Under the pieces are notes generated by a model. The model saw nothing but the letters and a program-made list of their open reading frames with translations. It was not told the origin of the DNA and searched no databases. Positions 8,267-17,935 of a stretch of DNA of 64,000 nucleotides are shown piece by piece. Within the stretch, counting starts at the first letter, position 1. Each line of letters opens with the position of its first letter. This DNA is from Chitinophagaceae bacterium (lineage in GTDB: Bacteria; Bacteroidota; Bacteroidia; Chitinophagales; Chitinophagaceae): NCBI GenBank assembly GCA_023251255.1, contig JAHEZD010000001.1:183279-247278 (forward strand), read 5' to 3'. The translations under genes and the position numbers were made by a program.

Positions 8267-11134
8267 TTATCCAAACAAATAAGCCACATCTTCCTCACTC
8301 AAACTCTTTACAAAACCATCATCTTCGGTAACCAGTTCCTCCGCCAGTTTCTGTTTGCGCTCCTGTAACTTGATGATTTTTTCTTCAATGGTATCCTTGC
8401 AGATAATCTTGTAGGCAAACACATTTTTTGTTTGCCCAATCCTATGTGTACGGTCAATGGCCTGTTGTTCAATAGCTGTGTTCCACCAAGGGTCAAAGAG
8501 AAAAACATAATCGGCAGCCGTTAATGTCAAACCTGTATTGCCAGCTTTGAGGCTGATTAAGAACAAATGGGTATCACAACCTTTTTCCTGAAATGCTGCC
8601 ACCATTTCTGCACGTTTGGCTGGTGGTGTTTGCCCATCAAAATGAAAGTATTTCATGCCCTGCTTATCACATTCAGCAGCTATCAGGTGCAGCATGGAAC
8701 TGAACTGGGAAAACACGATGGCTTTGTGATTGCCCAGAATGTTCTGTAGCTCGTTCATCAACATATCGGTTTTGATGGAGTCGGTGCTGCCTTGTTGTTC
8801 TTCCGGGGGAAGCAATAAAGGCGTATTGCAAACCTGCCTCAACTTCATGATACCTTGCAGTACAGCCAACTTGCTTTTTGCCAGCCCCTTTGCTTTGATA
8901 TCGCTGAAAATATTGCTCTTGATCTGCTCATTGATGTCATCGTATACCAATCGTTGTTTGGTGTTCATGGTACACCACAAAATACTTTCTGTTTTTTCAG
9001 GAAGGTCCTTGGCAACCTGTTCCTTTGTTCTCCGCAGAATAAAAGGGGCGGTCATCTTTTGCAATGCCGCAATCTTTTCTTCATCATGGTAACGGTCTAT
9101 GGCATCTGCATATTCACGTTTAAAGAACTCACGATTGCCAAACATGCCAGGCAAAGCAAAGTTGAGCTGGGAATACAAATCGAACGTATTGTTTACCACC
9201 GGAGTACCGCTCAGGGCAATATTGATATTGGCCTGCAATGCAGTAATGGCCTTGGTAATTTGTGCTGACGGGTTCTTGATATTATGGCTCTCATCCACAA
9301 CAGCTACGCCGTAGTTAGTGGTAAACAATTGTCCATTATCAGCCCTTACTGTTCCATAACTGGTGATGATGATTTGCAAATGCTCATTCTGCAAATCTTC
9401 TTCCTTTCTATTGGTACCATGATACACCAGTACATTGATGCTAGGTGCAAATTTCTGCAGTTCATTTTGCCAGTTGTAAATCAGGGATGAGGGGCAGATG
9501 ATGATATTTTTTGCATCTGGGTGATGGTGGATATAGTGGGCCAGGAAACAAATAGTCTGCAAGGTCTTGCCCAAGCCCATATCATCTGCCAAGCAGCCGC
9601 CGGCACCTACATCTGCCAACAATGCCAACCACTCGAAGCCTTTTTGCTGGTATGGTCTCAGTGTTGCTTGCACCATGTTGGGTACATGGTAAACAGGTTC
9701 CTCCTTTGTTTGCCAATCCAGCCATTTTTGCCACCAATCTTTTTTAATGGTTGATTGAAGGATGGGCAAGTTGTCATTGCTTCTCTCTTCTGTTATGGCC
9801 AGCCATCTGGCTACTTCAATTTCCTTTCCATCAATTTTCCCATGCTTGATGATGGCTGTGTACTGCTGCAGCCATTCATCGCCAAACACGCCTAAACTAC
9901 CATCTTTCAATAGCACAGCCTTTTGGCCAGCAAACAATATTTTCTGCAGTTCCTTCAATGGGATTTCTTCTTTGCCAAAACAGGTTTGCATGGTCAGCAA
10001 TACACGGGTCTCCGATTGCTCCTTTATAACAATGGTGGTTACTGCTTGGAAGGATGAATACTTGAAGTGCTTCAACATATCCATGCCTATGATGCCAATA
10101 TTCTCCCCCAGTAAATAATGGTATGCCTTTAAAAACCATTGCTTCTTTTGTGCATCAGCAAAGGACAAATAATAATAGCCGTTTCTTTGTTTGGGGAAAT
10201 TTGTGTGTAGTGCTTCAATCAATTTCAGGAAGCTGGATTCTGCCTCCTTATTACGTTTAATGGTATATGCAATGCCATTTTGTTTGGTTTCGAAGCTATC
10301 TGAAAACGCGCCTTCCACCAAGAAACCATCGTAATGCCATTGTGGTGTAAGCATCAAAAAGGCATTGTTCAGTTCACTTAAAAAGATACGATTGACTGGT
10401 AAGGCATCAACTTCATTTTGTGTAAAATGATTGTTCCTGTTCACGGTATAGTCAGCTTCCAACTTGGTCAGTACATATTCTGTAAAGACTTCCTCGCTGG
10501 CTTGGTATTGCTGCACATTTTTTTCCAACCATTCAATGGTCTGGAAATCCTTGAACGTTAATAGAAAGTATTCATTGCCGCTTTCCAATAAGAAATGGTA
10601 ACGCTTGAAGGAATTCAGTAAAAAAGTGGCACCATTCAATACCACACTTGTTTCAACTCCCAACAATTCGTTGTGCTTGGTGATATTAAAGAGTAAATGC
10701 GGCTTGTAAGTGCTGAAATTACAAGGTGCAGTTTTATAATTTTTCTTGTCTGGCTGCAGCAATTTATGGTACCATCTTGAAGTAACAAAAAACGGCTTCA
10801 GCATATTCATGAGCTCATGCAGGTGCCTAAGCATGGCATTCTGCAAAAAAGTATCGAAATCCACACCTGCACGTTGCTTGGCATAACGGAGTTTAATGGC
10901 AAATTTTTCATCCTCGATGCGTTCTTCAGAAAACTGCATCACAATATCGGCAGCCTGCTTGGGAAGGCTGGTATGATTGGCTTTCAGGTCCCTTGCTTCA
11001 AGGCTGTAGGTGTCGTACGAAATACCTTTACTGCTTTTATGAACGTGGAATGATGCCAGTATGTAAAATGATTCCGTTAGCTGCTGGGGCAGCAAAAGCA
11101 ATCCAACTTTTGTTTCGACTTTTTCGTTTGCCAT
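8267..11134 (-). CDS. SNF2-family DEAD/DEAH-box helicase
   Basis: A 955-residue SNF2/Rad54-type DNA translocase. The N-terminal half (about 1-450) is poorly conserved and includes bacterial SNF2-associated material. The ATPase begins near residue 480 with LRPYQQKGFEWL and Walker A DDMGLGKTLQ. It continues with DESH (motif II), SGTPVVN (III), QFSSML, and the C-terminal motif VI AIDRTHRIGQ. Such proteins usually remodel DNA-protein complexes such as stalled RNA polymerase. No methylase or nuclease is adjacent, so a restriction or defence role is not supported. I preferred the ATG at 11134 over a TTG at 11149. Confidence 0.9.
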   Translation of the reverse strand: MANEKVETKVGLLLLPQQLTESFYILASFHVHKSSKGISYDTYSLEARDLKANHTSLPKQAADIVMQFSEERIEDEKFAIKLRYAKQRAGVDFDTFLQNAMLRHLHELMNMLKPFFVTSRWYHKLLQPDKKNYKTAPCNFSTYKPHLLFNITKHNELLGVETSVVLNGATFLLNSFKRYHFLLESGNEYFLLTFKDFQTIEWLEKNVQQYQASEEVFTEYVLTKLEADYTVNRNNHFTQNEVDALPVNRIFLSELNNAFLMLTPQWHYDGFLVEGAFSDSFETKQNGIAYTIKRNKEAESSFLKLIEALHTNFPKQRNGYYYLSFADAQKKQWFLKAYHYLLGENIGIIGMDMLKHFKYSSFQAVTTIVIKEQSETRVLLTMQTCFGKEEIPLKELQKILFAGQKAVLLKDGSLGVFGDEWLQQYTAIIKHGKIDGKEIEVARWLAITEERSNDNLPILQSTIKKDWWQKWLDWQTKEEPVYHVPNMVQATLRPYQQKGFEWLALLADVGAGGCLADDMGLGKTLQTICFLAHYIHHHPDAKNIIICPSSLIYNWQNELQKFAPSINVLVYHGTNRKEEDLQNEHLQIIITSYGTVRADNGQLFTTNYGVAVVDESHNIKNPSAQITKAITALQANINIALSGTPVVNNTFDLYSQLNFALPGMFGNREFFKREYADAIDRYHDEEKIAALQKMTAPFILRRTKEQVAKDLPEKTESILWCTMNTKQRLVYDDINEQIKSNIFSDIKAKGLAKSKLAVLQGIMKLRQVCNTPLLLPPEEQQGSTDSIKTDMLMNELQNILGNHKAIVFSQFSSMLHLIAAECDKQGMKYFHFDGQTPPAKRAEMVAAFQEKGCDTHLFLISLKAGNTGLTLTAADYVFLFDPWWNTAIEQQAIDRTHRIGQTKNVFAYKIICKDTIEEKIIKLQERKQKLAEELVTEDDGFVKSLSEEDVAYLFG

Positions 11135-11262
11135 GCGCTTCAGATCCAAATTTTAAAGGGGAGCAATAGTACAACTTTAGACCTTTTAAAAAAGTAAATT
11201 TTGGCTGGGGCTTATTCTGTAAAAGGATTGATCAAAGCAGGATATATTTGAAAGGTTATCGT

Positions 11263-13176
11263 ATGGCTTCACCACAAGAAATATTGCAGCAATACTGGGG
11301 GTACACTTCTTTTAGGGGTGAGCAGGAAAATATTGTGCAGGCTGTACTGGATGGAAAAGATGTGTTGGCCCTGCTGCCTACTGGTGGTGGCAAATCCATC
11401 TGTTTTCAGGTACCTGCATTAATGAAGGAGGGTTTATGTTTGGTGATTTCCCCATTAATTGCATTGATGAAGGACCAGGTGGAAAACCTTCAAAAAAGGA
11501 ATATCCCCGCTACAGCACTGTACAGTGGCATGAGCTTTTTTGAAGTGCAGCAAACGCTTCAACAGGCGGTCCATGGGCATTATAAGTTTCTGTACCTATC
11601 ACCCGAACGTTTGGAAACAAAGTTTTTCAAGCAGTTCGTCCATGCACTCAATATTAGTTTAATTGCCGTGGACGAAGCACATTGCATCAGTCAATGGGGT
11701 TATGATTTCCGTCCGCCTTATATGCGTATTGCCAATTTGCGTGATGAATTGGGTAATGTGCCCGTGATTGCTTTAACAGCATCCGCTACTCCTTTGGTAC
11801 AGGATGATATTGTACTGAAACTGAAAATGGAAGATGCAAGCATCTTCCGCCAGTCTTTTGAGAAGCCCAATTTGTCCTATTCCGTTTTTAGGGTGGACAG
11901 TAAAATTAATAAGACGATTGATGTGCTCCATAATGTGCAGGGAAGCAGCATCGTATACTGCAGGAACAGGAAGGAAACAAAACGGATTGCCCAATTGCTG
12001 CAATTGCAGCATATCTCGGCGGACTTTTACCATGCAGGCCTCTCCCAGAACGAGCGGAGTGAAAAACAAGCAGCTTGGATCCAGAACAGGATACGCGTAA
12101 TTGTTTGCACCAATGCTTTTGGAATGGGCATAGATAAACCAGATGTGCGAACTGTTATCCATTACAATACACCGGACTGTTTGGAAAATTATTATCAGGA
12201 AGCTGGCCGTGCAGGCCGCGATGGTAAAAAGGCCTATGCCGTTTTATTGCATCAAGGAATGGATGAAAAGGAATTGGAGGGATTGCCTAATATAAAATTC
12301 CCTTCCATTTCAGACATCAAAAAAGTCTATCAAGCAGTGGCGGATTATTTGCACATTGCGATTGGTTTGGGCGAAGGCAATTATTATGACTTTGACCTAC
12401 TGCAGTTCTGCAACAATTTTAAACTTGATCTCCACTTGGTCATGAACACTTTAAAAATGCTGGAACAGGAGGGGCACCTTTCTTTTACGGAAAATATTTT
12501 CCTACCGTCCCAAGTCGTTTTCAAAGCAGATAAAGCAATGTTGAACGATGTTGAAAATATCCATCCCCAATTGGATGAAGTGATGAAGGCTTTGCTGAGG
12601 ACCTACGAGGGTATTTATGAGAACAAAGTGTCCATCAATGAAAAATTGATTGCCAAACTAAGCAGGATCCCTTATGATAAGGTGTATGCAGACCTACAAA
12701 TGTTGCACAACTATGGCATCATTGAATACACGCCCCAAAAAGAAACACCGCAGATTTATTTCCTGTTGAACAGGGCCCCGGCACAACATATTAATATTAA
12801 CCATGAGGCCTACTTTGAGCGGAAGAAACTTTATCAGGAAAGGGTAGCAACAATGCTCCAATACATGCACTTGCAACATGATTGCAGGAGCAGTTTTATC
12901 TCGGCCTATTTTGGTGATGATGCCGTAAAGCCTTGTGGTGTTTGCGATAACTGTTTGGCCCGAAAGAATCATGAATTAAGCGAAGAAGAATTCAAGAACA
13001 TTGAGCGGGCAATTAACCAATCCGTTCCGGAAAACGGTATTGCTATGAAAACCTTATTGGAACAATTAAAAGCAATCAAGAAAGAAAAATTCTGGAAAGT
13101 GCTGGAATTCTTGCAGAGTGAAAGGAAGCTCGTGGTGAATGAGTTGGGAATAATCAAAAAGGAGCGCAGGAATTGA
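11263..13176 (+). CDS. recQ: ATP-dependent DNA helicase RecQ
   Basis: A 637-residue 3'-5' helicase acting in recombination and fork repair. It has RecA-like domains with Walker A PTGGGKS (about residue 50), DEAHCISQWGYDFRPPY, the motif IV-VI set ending in QEAGRAGRDG, and the RQC zinc cysteines (Cys-Arg-Ser...CGVCDNC near residues 550-575). The C-terminus is shorter than E. coli RecQ, with no clear HRDC domain. A -7-like TATATTTG at 11243-11250 covers the alternative TTG start at 11248, which favours the ATG at 11263. It diverges from the SNF2 gene; the next gene overlaps its stop. Confidence 0.95.
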   Translation: MASPQEILQQYWGYTSFRGEQENIVQAVLDGKDVLALLPTGGGKSICFQVPALMKEGLCLVISPLIALMKDQVENLQKRNIPATALYSGMSFFEVQQTLQQAVHGHYKFLYLSPERLETKFFKQFVHALNISLIAVDEAHCISQWGYDFRPPYMRIANLRDELGNVPVIALTASATPLVQDDIVLKLKMEDASIFRQSFEKPNLSYSVFRVDSKINKTIDVLHNVQGSSIVYCRNRKETKRIAQLLQLQHISADFYHAGLSQNERSEKQAAWIQNRIRVIVCTNAFGMGIDKPDVRTVIHYNTPDCLENYYQEAGRAGRDGKKAYAVLLHQGMDEKELEGLPNIKFPSISDIKKVYQAVADYLHIAIGLGEGNYYDFDLLQFCNNFKLDLHLVMNTLKMLEQEGHLSFTENIFLPSQVVFKADKAMLNDVENIHPQLDEVMKALLRTYEGIYENKVSINEKLIAKLSRIPYDKVYADLQMLHNYGIIEYTPQKETPQIYFLLNRAPAQHININHEAYFERKKLYQERVATMLQYMHLQHDCRSSFISAYFGDDAVKPCGVCDNCLARKNHELSEEEFKNIERAINQSVPENGIAMKTLLEQLKAIKKEKFWKVLEFLQSERKLVVNELGIIKKERRN

Positions 13177-14495
13177 AAAACAAAAAATACATACAAGCCA
13201 TTCTTGCTGCAGTAGCAGGTATTTTGCTACTGCTCCCAGCAATGTTCAGGGATATAAAATTGGAATCCGCTTACCCCTCCGATTTAAGGAACCGTCAAGT
13301 TGGTTCCAGATTGATTGAAGATGGCAAGCTGCCTTATTTCTTTCATTACAAGGGCGAGCAGGACATGCGGTACCTGGACATCAAGAACTGTGGCCCTTTG
13401 AAAGTATCCAACATCACTGCCACACCCTACCTGCATGAACTGTTCATTCCAATTTGTGACTTGCCGTTCAGGACATTTTCTACGGTATGGTTTGTAACCT
13501 GTTATTTATTGTTGGTCATCATGTACCTGCTCATGCAGCGCATAAGCAATAATAATCCGGGCAAGGTAATAATATGGCTTACAATTGTTCTGTTCCCTTA
13601 TACGGAAGCATGGAAAACGCATATCTATCAGGGGCAGTATTATTTGTTGATACCTTTCTTACTGGTTGTTTTTTACTGGGCTTTTGTGAAGGATAAGCGT
13701 TGGCTATACCTTTTAGTGCTAGGAACTGCTGCAATTAGCTTGGTACTGATAAGGCCCACTGCCATTTTATTTTTACTGCCATTTGTGTTTTTAATCAAGC
13801 TGTACAAAAAGCAGTTTTTCTCAATAATTCTATTGGGTATTATTGCTATTACATGTATCATGAGCAGTTCATTTCAACGGGATTTATGGAATGAATACCG
13901 TGAAAGCGTAAAAGAGCAGGTGAAAGTGCACCAGCATGACAACCCAACATTTATCAACAATCCCCCTTGTCCCGATGTTCCAGCGGTGGAAGGTTTCAAA
14001 CTCGCAGCACAAGGACATTACAAAAAGGAGAATGTAAATGCGGAATGCGGCAATGTCCATGTTCTTTGGCAAATGGTTTTCAAGCAGAAACTGCCGTTGA
14101 ATTTCTTGTATGCTGGTGAACTATTGGCAATAATGATTCTGCTATTTTTCTTTTTTTTCATCCATAGAAAGGACTGCTCCTTTTCCTTGTTGAATGCTTG
14201 CTTTATGGGATTTGCCTTATTGATGATGGCAGATTTATGTGCCCCTATAAGCCGTACCCAATACAATACGGTGCAGTGGCTATTTCCTTTGCTATTGATT
14301 GCTCAACTGAAAATACGGGACTCTTTGCGTTGGTATGTATTGTTGTTATGGATAGGCTTGTTGCTGAATATCGTAAACCTCCATTTCATCAAAATGGAAC
14401 ATACCATCGGCGAATACTTGATGCTACTTGCTTGTATGGGGATAGGATTACAGAAGCATATCGGGCAATCCAATAGGAACAAGCGGTTTACTTAG
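13173..14495 (+). CDS. Polytopic membrane protein, probable GT-C (GT87/DUF2029-like) glycosyltransferase
   Basis: A 440-residue protein with about ten hydrophobic helices, beginning with a signal-anchor (residues 6-24). It has a periplasmic loop after helix 1 with YPSDLRNRQVGSRL and a central YQGQYYLLIPFLL, the sort of acidic-loop plus QGQ/N pattern found in GT87-type mannosyltransferases that use polyprenyl-linked sugar donors. Substrate unknown. The start is the TTG at 13173, whose bases overlap the recQ TGA (TTGA), giving translational coupling. A later ATG at 13242 would remove most of the first helix. It converges with the SUI1 gene and overlaps it by 8 bp. Confidence 0.6.
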   Translation: MKNKKYIQAILAAVAGILLLLPAMFRDIKLESAYPSDLRNRQVGSRLIEDGKLPYFFHYKGEQDMRYLDIKNCGPLKVSNITATPYLHELFIPICDLPFRTFSTVWFVTCYLLLVIMYLLMQRISNNNPGKVIIWLTIVLFPYTEAWKTHIYQGQYYLLIPFLLVVFYWAFVKDKRWLYLLVLGTAAISLVLIRPTAILFLLPFVFLIKLYKKQFFSIILLGIIAITCIMSSSFQRDLWNEYRESVKEQVKVHQHDNPTFINNPPCPDVPAVEGFKLAAQGHYKKENVNAECGNVHVLWQMVFKQKLPLNFLYAGELLAIMILLFFFFFIHRKDCSFSLLNACFMGFALLMMADLCAPISRTQYNTVQWLFPLLLIAQLKIRDSLRWYVLLLWIGLLLNIVNLHFIKMEHTIGEYLMLLACMGIGLQKHIGQSNRNKRFT

Positions 14496-14823
14496 TGCCC
14501 GTGTAACCATTTTTCAGCAGCCATTGCTTTACCTTCTCCCTTTGGTCGCCCTGGATAATGATTTCTCCATCTTTTGCACTGCCACCCGTGCCGCAGAAAT
14601 TCTTCAGCTTCTTGCCAAGGTCTTCCATATCATCATCCGTTCCAATAAAACCAGCAATAATTGTGGCGGCCTTGCCACCGCGGTGCTTGGTTTCCAATCT
14701 TATCCTCAGTTTCTGTTGATTTGCTGGTAATGTTTCCTGCACTGGTTCATCATCTTCCAGTTTGAAGTTGGGGTCTGTACTGAATACAAGGCCGTTGTTA
14801 GTTGGTTTTATTTTCTTGCTCAT
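14488..14823 (-). CDS. SUI1/eIF1-family translation initiation factor (YciH-like)
   Basis: A 111-residue protein whose C-terminal two thirds (about 38-111) is the SUI1 fold: LRIRLETKHRGGKAATIIAGF, then LGKKLKNFCGTGGSAKDGEIIIQGD and KVKQWLLKNGY. The family is homologous to eIF1 and is believed to influence start-site fidelity in bacteria (YciH), though its bacterial role is not well fixed. The N-terminal 35 residues are charged and probably disordered. Downstream of nadC on the same strand; a hairpin lies between the two genes. Confidence 0.93.
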   Translation of the reverse strand: MSKKIKPTNNGLVFSTDPNFKLEDDEPVQETLPANQQKLRIRLETKHRGGKAATIIAGFIGTDDDMEDLGKKLKNFCGTGGSAKDGEIIIQGDQREKVKQWLLKNGYTGTK

Positions 14824-14845
14824 TGTAAGAGGTTTGAGGTTTAAG

Positions 14846-14883
14846 GCAGAAGGTGTAAGGTTAAACTAAGCGAAACCTTCTGC
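14846..14883 (-). other. Long-loop inverted repeat between nadC and the SUI1 gene
   Basis: GCAGAAGGT (14846-14854) pairs with ACCTTCTGC (14875-14883) around a 20-nt loop. It lies in the 67-bp gap between the nadC stop and the SUI1 start. With no T-run it is not a clear terminator; it could be an mRNA processing or stability hairpin. Confidence 0.4.
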
Positions 14884-14890
14884 TTGCAAC

Positions 14891-15751
14891 TTATATTACT
14901 ACCGCCTTCAAACTTAAATCCAAACTTTTTGCTTGGTGGATCAATCCGCCAACGCTTACATAATCCACTCCAGTTGCTGCAAAGGATTCTATAGTGTCCA
15001 GATTGATCCCGCCACTGGCTTCGGTTTCAAAATGGCCATCAATGATTTTTAGGGCTTCCACAATTTGCTCAGGGGCGAAGTTGTCCAGCATGATCCTGAA
15101 CACTTTTGTCCTACCTATTGCACAAACTTTTCTTACATCTTCCATGCTCCTTGTTTCCACTTCTATCTTCAATGAAGGCTTGGTGCTGGTTATATAATGA
15201 TAAGCTTTATTGATGGCCTGTTCCAGCCCGCCTGCATAATCAATATGATTGTCCTTCAGCATGATCATATCGTACAGGCCAAAACGGTGATTGGTGCCAC
15301 CACCAATTTTTACGGCTTCTTTCTCCAGCAAGCGGAAGTTGGGGGTTGTTTTCCTGGTGTCCAATAATTGGGTATGGTAGCCTTTGATTTTTTCGACATA
15401 TTCATGGGTCAATGTGGCAATACCACTCATCCGCTGCATGCAGTTCAGTACCAACCTTTCACATTTCAAAATGGTATGGATGGATGCTTCCACTTCAAAA
15501 GCCTTCTCCCCCAAAACCATTGCTTCGCCATCCCTCTTATAGGTAATGAAATTGCAGGTAGGTTCAACGAGCTGGAAAATCTTTTCTGCTACCGAAACGC
15601 CGGCTAATATGCCATCCTGTTTTATTTTCAATACCGCCTTTCCATTTTTCTCTGCGGGAATGCAGCTTAGGGTAGAATGGTCGCCATCCCCAACATCTTC
15701 CATCAATGCTTCCACAACCAGATGCTGCAACTGTTCATCGAATGTTTTCAT
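14891..15751 (-). CDS. nadC: Nicotinate-nucleotide pyrophosphorylase (quinolinate phosphoribosyltransferase)
   Basis: Converts quinolinate and PRPP to nicotinate mononucleotide, CO2 and PPi in de novo NAD synthesis. The 286-residue protein shows the family order: EDVGDGDHST near residue 20, RLVLNCMQRMSGIATLT, the substrate-binding TRKTTPNFRLLEKEAVKIGGG, HRFGLYDMIMLKDNH, then a C-terminal EVETRSMEDV, IMLDN, EASGGINL and DYVSVGGLIH. Length and motifs are complete. nadA and nadB are not nearby. Start is the ATG at 15751. Confidence 0.97.
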   Translation of the reverse strand: MKTFDEQLQHLVVEALMEDVGDGDHSTLSCIPAEKNGKAVLKIKQDGILAGVSVAEKIFQLVEPTCNFITYKRDGEAMVLGEKAFEVEASIHTILKCERLVLNCMQRMSGIATLTHEYVEKIKGYHTQLLDTRKTTPNFRLLEKEAVKIGGGTNHRFGLYDMIMLKDNHIDYAGGLEQAINKAYHYITSTKPSLKIEVETRSMEDVRKVCAIGRTKVFRIMLDNFAPEQIVEALKIIDGHFETEASGGINLDTIESFAATGVDYVSVGGLIHQAKSLDLSLKAVVI

Positions 15752-15848
15752 CTATCAATTTTTATTTGGAATGGTCATTGGCAATGGAATGGGACCTCGT
15801 TTAACCGTAATTTTTTTTATGATTCTTATCATTTGCAAATTAAAAACA

Positions 15849-15877
15849 AAAAGGGCTTCCGATTTGGAAACCCTTTT
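15849..15877 (-). terminator. Rho-independent terminator after the DUF4783 gene
   Basis: Read on the minus strand, a 12-bp stem (one G-U pair) with loop AAATC is followed by TTTTTG-rich sequence, 25 bp beyond the DUF4783 stop. It separates that gene from nadC on the same strand. Confidence 0.8.
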
Positions 15878-15901
15878 GCTAAACTACTTTCATGCAGGAA
15901 A

Positions 15902-16279
15902 TTAGTTTATGCGAACATTCGTAATAATCAATTTATCCCCCTGTTTCTTCAGCCTTAGCGTAATACCATAACCCTTGCCTGCATTCTGCAGTTTTCCGGT
16001 TATCTGGACACTTTCTCCCATTTCCCTTTTTGATGTAAGCTCGAAACCTTTAACACCATTCTCCTTGAAGAAGGAGCTGAAGGCAATACCAGCTTGGTTC
16101 TTGCCCATATTCTTCACCTCGTCCTTGTCCGGTAATTTCAGTTCAATGAAACTGTCAAAGTAGCCACTAACCTGTTCAGGATTCCCCCCCTTTAGAGCGT
16201 TCACAATGGCATCGTCTGCTTGGAACTTGAATGCCATTAGCATGATAGGGGCCAGCGCCAACAATAAATACTTTTTCAT
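15902..16279 (-). CDS. DUF4783 secreted protein
   Basis: A 125-residue protein with an N-terminal signal peptide (MKKYLLLALAPIMLMAFKFQA). The mature part has DAIVNALKGGNPEQVSGYFDSFIELKLPD and ends in LIITNVRIN, the layout of DUF4783 (NTF2-like fold), a small periplasmic family found across Bacteroidota. Its function is unknown. I chose the ATG at 16279 because it starts the signal peptide; a longer frame exists to 16327 but overlaps the promoter region of gpmI. Divergent from gpmI. Confidence 0.85.
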   Translation of the reverse strand: MKKYLLLALAPIMLMAFKFQADDAIVNALKGGNPEQVSGYFDSFIELKLPDKDEVKNMGKNQAGIAFSSFFKENGVKGFELTSKREMGESVQITGKLQNAGKGYGITLRLKKQGDKLIITNVRIN

Positions 16280-16387
16280 AATTTTTTTCCTCACAGTTAG
16301 TTTGCTAAAAATGTGCCAAAGGACCAATGTAATTTTCTAAAGTTAGGACCTCTTAACCAATTGTCAAAAAACAGTAGCTTTACGGCC

Positions 16388-17911
16388 ATGAGCAAGAAAG
16401 CAATTTTAATCATTATGGACGGTTGGGGCCTGGGCAAATCCAAGACCTCCGATGCTATCCAAAACGCAAATGTTCCCTTTGTTTCGTCCTTATATAGTAA
16501 ATACCCTAACAGTACATTGGTTACCTGCGGCGAAGCGGTAGGCCTTCCGGACGGGCAAATGGGCAATAGTGAAGTAGGGCACCTGAACCTAGGTGCAGGG
16601 AGGGTGGTTTACCAGGAACTTCAACGGATCAATGTGGCCATCCGCGATGGTTCCTTCGCCAAAAATGAAGTACTGCTAACCTCCATACGTTACGCAAAGC
16701 AAAATAACAAGCCCCTGCACCTGCTTGGATTGGTGAGTGATGGAGGCGTGCATTCCCACACTTCGCACTTAAAGGCCATTTGCGATGTTTGCAAAACTGA
16801 AGGATTGACCGAAGTATATATCCATGCCTTTACCGATGGCCGTGATTGCGACCCGAAAAGTGGACTGGGCTTTTTGGAAAACCTGCAAAGCCATCTGGAT
16901 ACCAGTGTTGGGCAGATTGCCACTATTACCGGTCGTTACTATGCCATGGACAGGGACAAACGTTGGGAACGCGTGAAACTTGCTTATGACGCTATTGTTG
17001 AAGGCATGGGAGACCATACGGACGATATTTTTGAGGCGGTGCGTGCTTCCTATATTGCCAATGTAACCGATGAGTTCATTAAGCCCATTGTGAATGCTAA
17101 ATGCCCAACACCAAATGCTACCATCAAGGATGGCGATGTGGCCATTTGTTTCAACTTCAGGACAGACCGCTGCCGTGAAATAACGCATGTGCTTACCCAA
17201 GCAGATGAACATGAGTTCAATATGCACAAGCTGAACCTGCACTACACCACCATGACGGAGTATGATGCTACTTTTAACAATGTGCAGGTAATGTTTGAGA
17301 ACGACAATCTCAACAACACTTTGGGTGAAGTGCTGGCTGCGAACGGGAAAAAGCAGATCCGTATGGCGGAAACAGAAAAATACCCCCATGTTACTTTCTT
17401 TTTCAGTGGTGGGCGGGAAAAGGAATTTGAAGGGGAAACAAGAATGATTGTTCCCTCACCCAAAGTGGCCACATATGACCTGCAACCAGAAATGAGTGCA
17501 ATTGGCCTGGCGGATGCACTGGTTCCTGAAATTGAAAAGGAATCGGCAGATTTCATTTGCCTGAACTTTGCGAATGCGGACATGGTAGGCCATACAGGTG
17601 TTTTCAGTGCTGTGGTAAAAGCGGTAGAAACAGTGGATAAATGCGTGGAGCGTGTAGTAACTGCTGCATTGGAGCATGATTATACTATTTTCCTGACCGC
17701 CGATCATGGCAATGCTGATAATATGATCAATGAAGATGGCTCGCCCAATACCCAGCACTCCTTGAACCTCGTGCCTTTGTTTGTAATCGATAAGGAATGG
17801 AAAGGTGTTGTGAAACCCGGTAAACTGGGTGATATTGCACCAAGCATCTTAACAATGATGGACCTACCAATTCCCAAGGAAATGACCGGCAATGTGCTTG
17901 TTTCAAAATGA
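16388..17911 (+). CDS. gpmI: 2,3-bisphosphoglycerate-independent phosphoglycerate mutase
   Basis: Interconverts 3- and 2-phosphoglycerate in glycolysis with two Mn ions. The 507-residue protein begins MSKKAILIIMDGWG (metal ligand Asp11) and has the phosphorylated serine in MGNSEVGHLNLGAG (Ser61). It continues with VSDGGVHSH, the FTDGRDCDPKSG loop, GRYYAMDRDKRWER, NFRTDRCRE, and the C-terminal metal motifs ADMVGHTG and TADHGNADNM. All active-site elements are present. The ATG at 16388 aligns with the family start; earlier in-frame codons do not. Followed by the haem-binding protein gene after 24 bp. Confidence 0.98.
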   Translation: MSKKAILIIMDGWGLGKSKTSDAIQNANVPFVSSLYSKYPNSTLVTCGEAVGLPDGQMGNSEVGHLNLGAGRVVYQELQRINVAIRDGSFAKNEVLLTSIRYAKQNNKPLHLLGLVSDGGVHSHTSHLKAICDVCKTEGLTEVYIHAFTDGRDCDPKSGLGFLENLQSHLDTSVGQIATITGRYYAMDRDKRWERVKLAYDAIVEGMGDHTDDIFEAVRASYIANVTDEFIKPIVNAKCPTPNATIKDGDVAICFNFRTDRCREITHVLTQADEHEFNMHKLNLHYTTMTEYDATFNNVQVMFENDNLNNTLGEVLAANGKKQIRMAETEKYPHVTFFFSGGREKEFEGETRMIVPSPKVATYDLQPEMSAIGLADALVPEIEKESADFICLNFANADMVGHTGVFSAVVKAVETVDKCVERVVTAALEHDYTIFLTADHGNADNMINEDGSPNTQHSLNLVPLFVIDKEWKGVVKPGKLGDIAPSILTMMDLPIPKEMTGNVLVSK

Positions 17912-17935
17912 TTAAACAAACTCAAACCCTGCAAC

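Noticed and set aside
8267-13176. SNF2 and RecQ helicases side by side as a possible defence island
   Set aside because: No nuclease, methylase or other defence gene is adjacent; both are common housekeeping-type helicases.
16769-17389. A long minus-strand open frame (about 206 codons) inside gpmI
   Set aside because: It is antisense to a well-conserved gene, has no family motifs and unusual composition; it is a by-product of codon use in gpmI.
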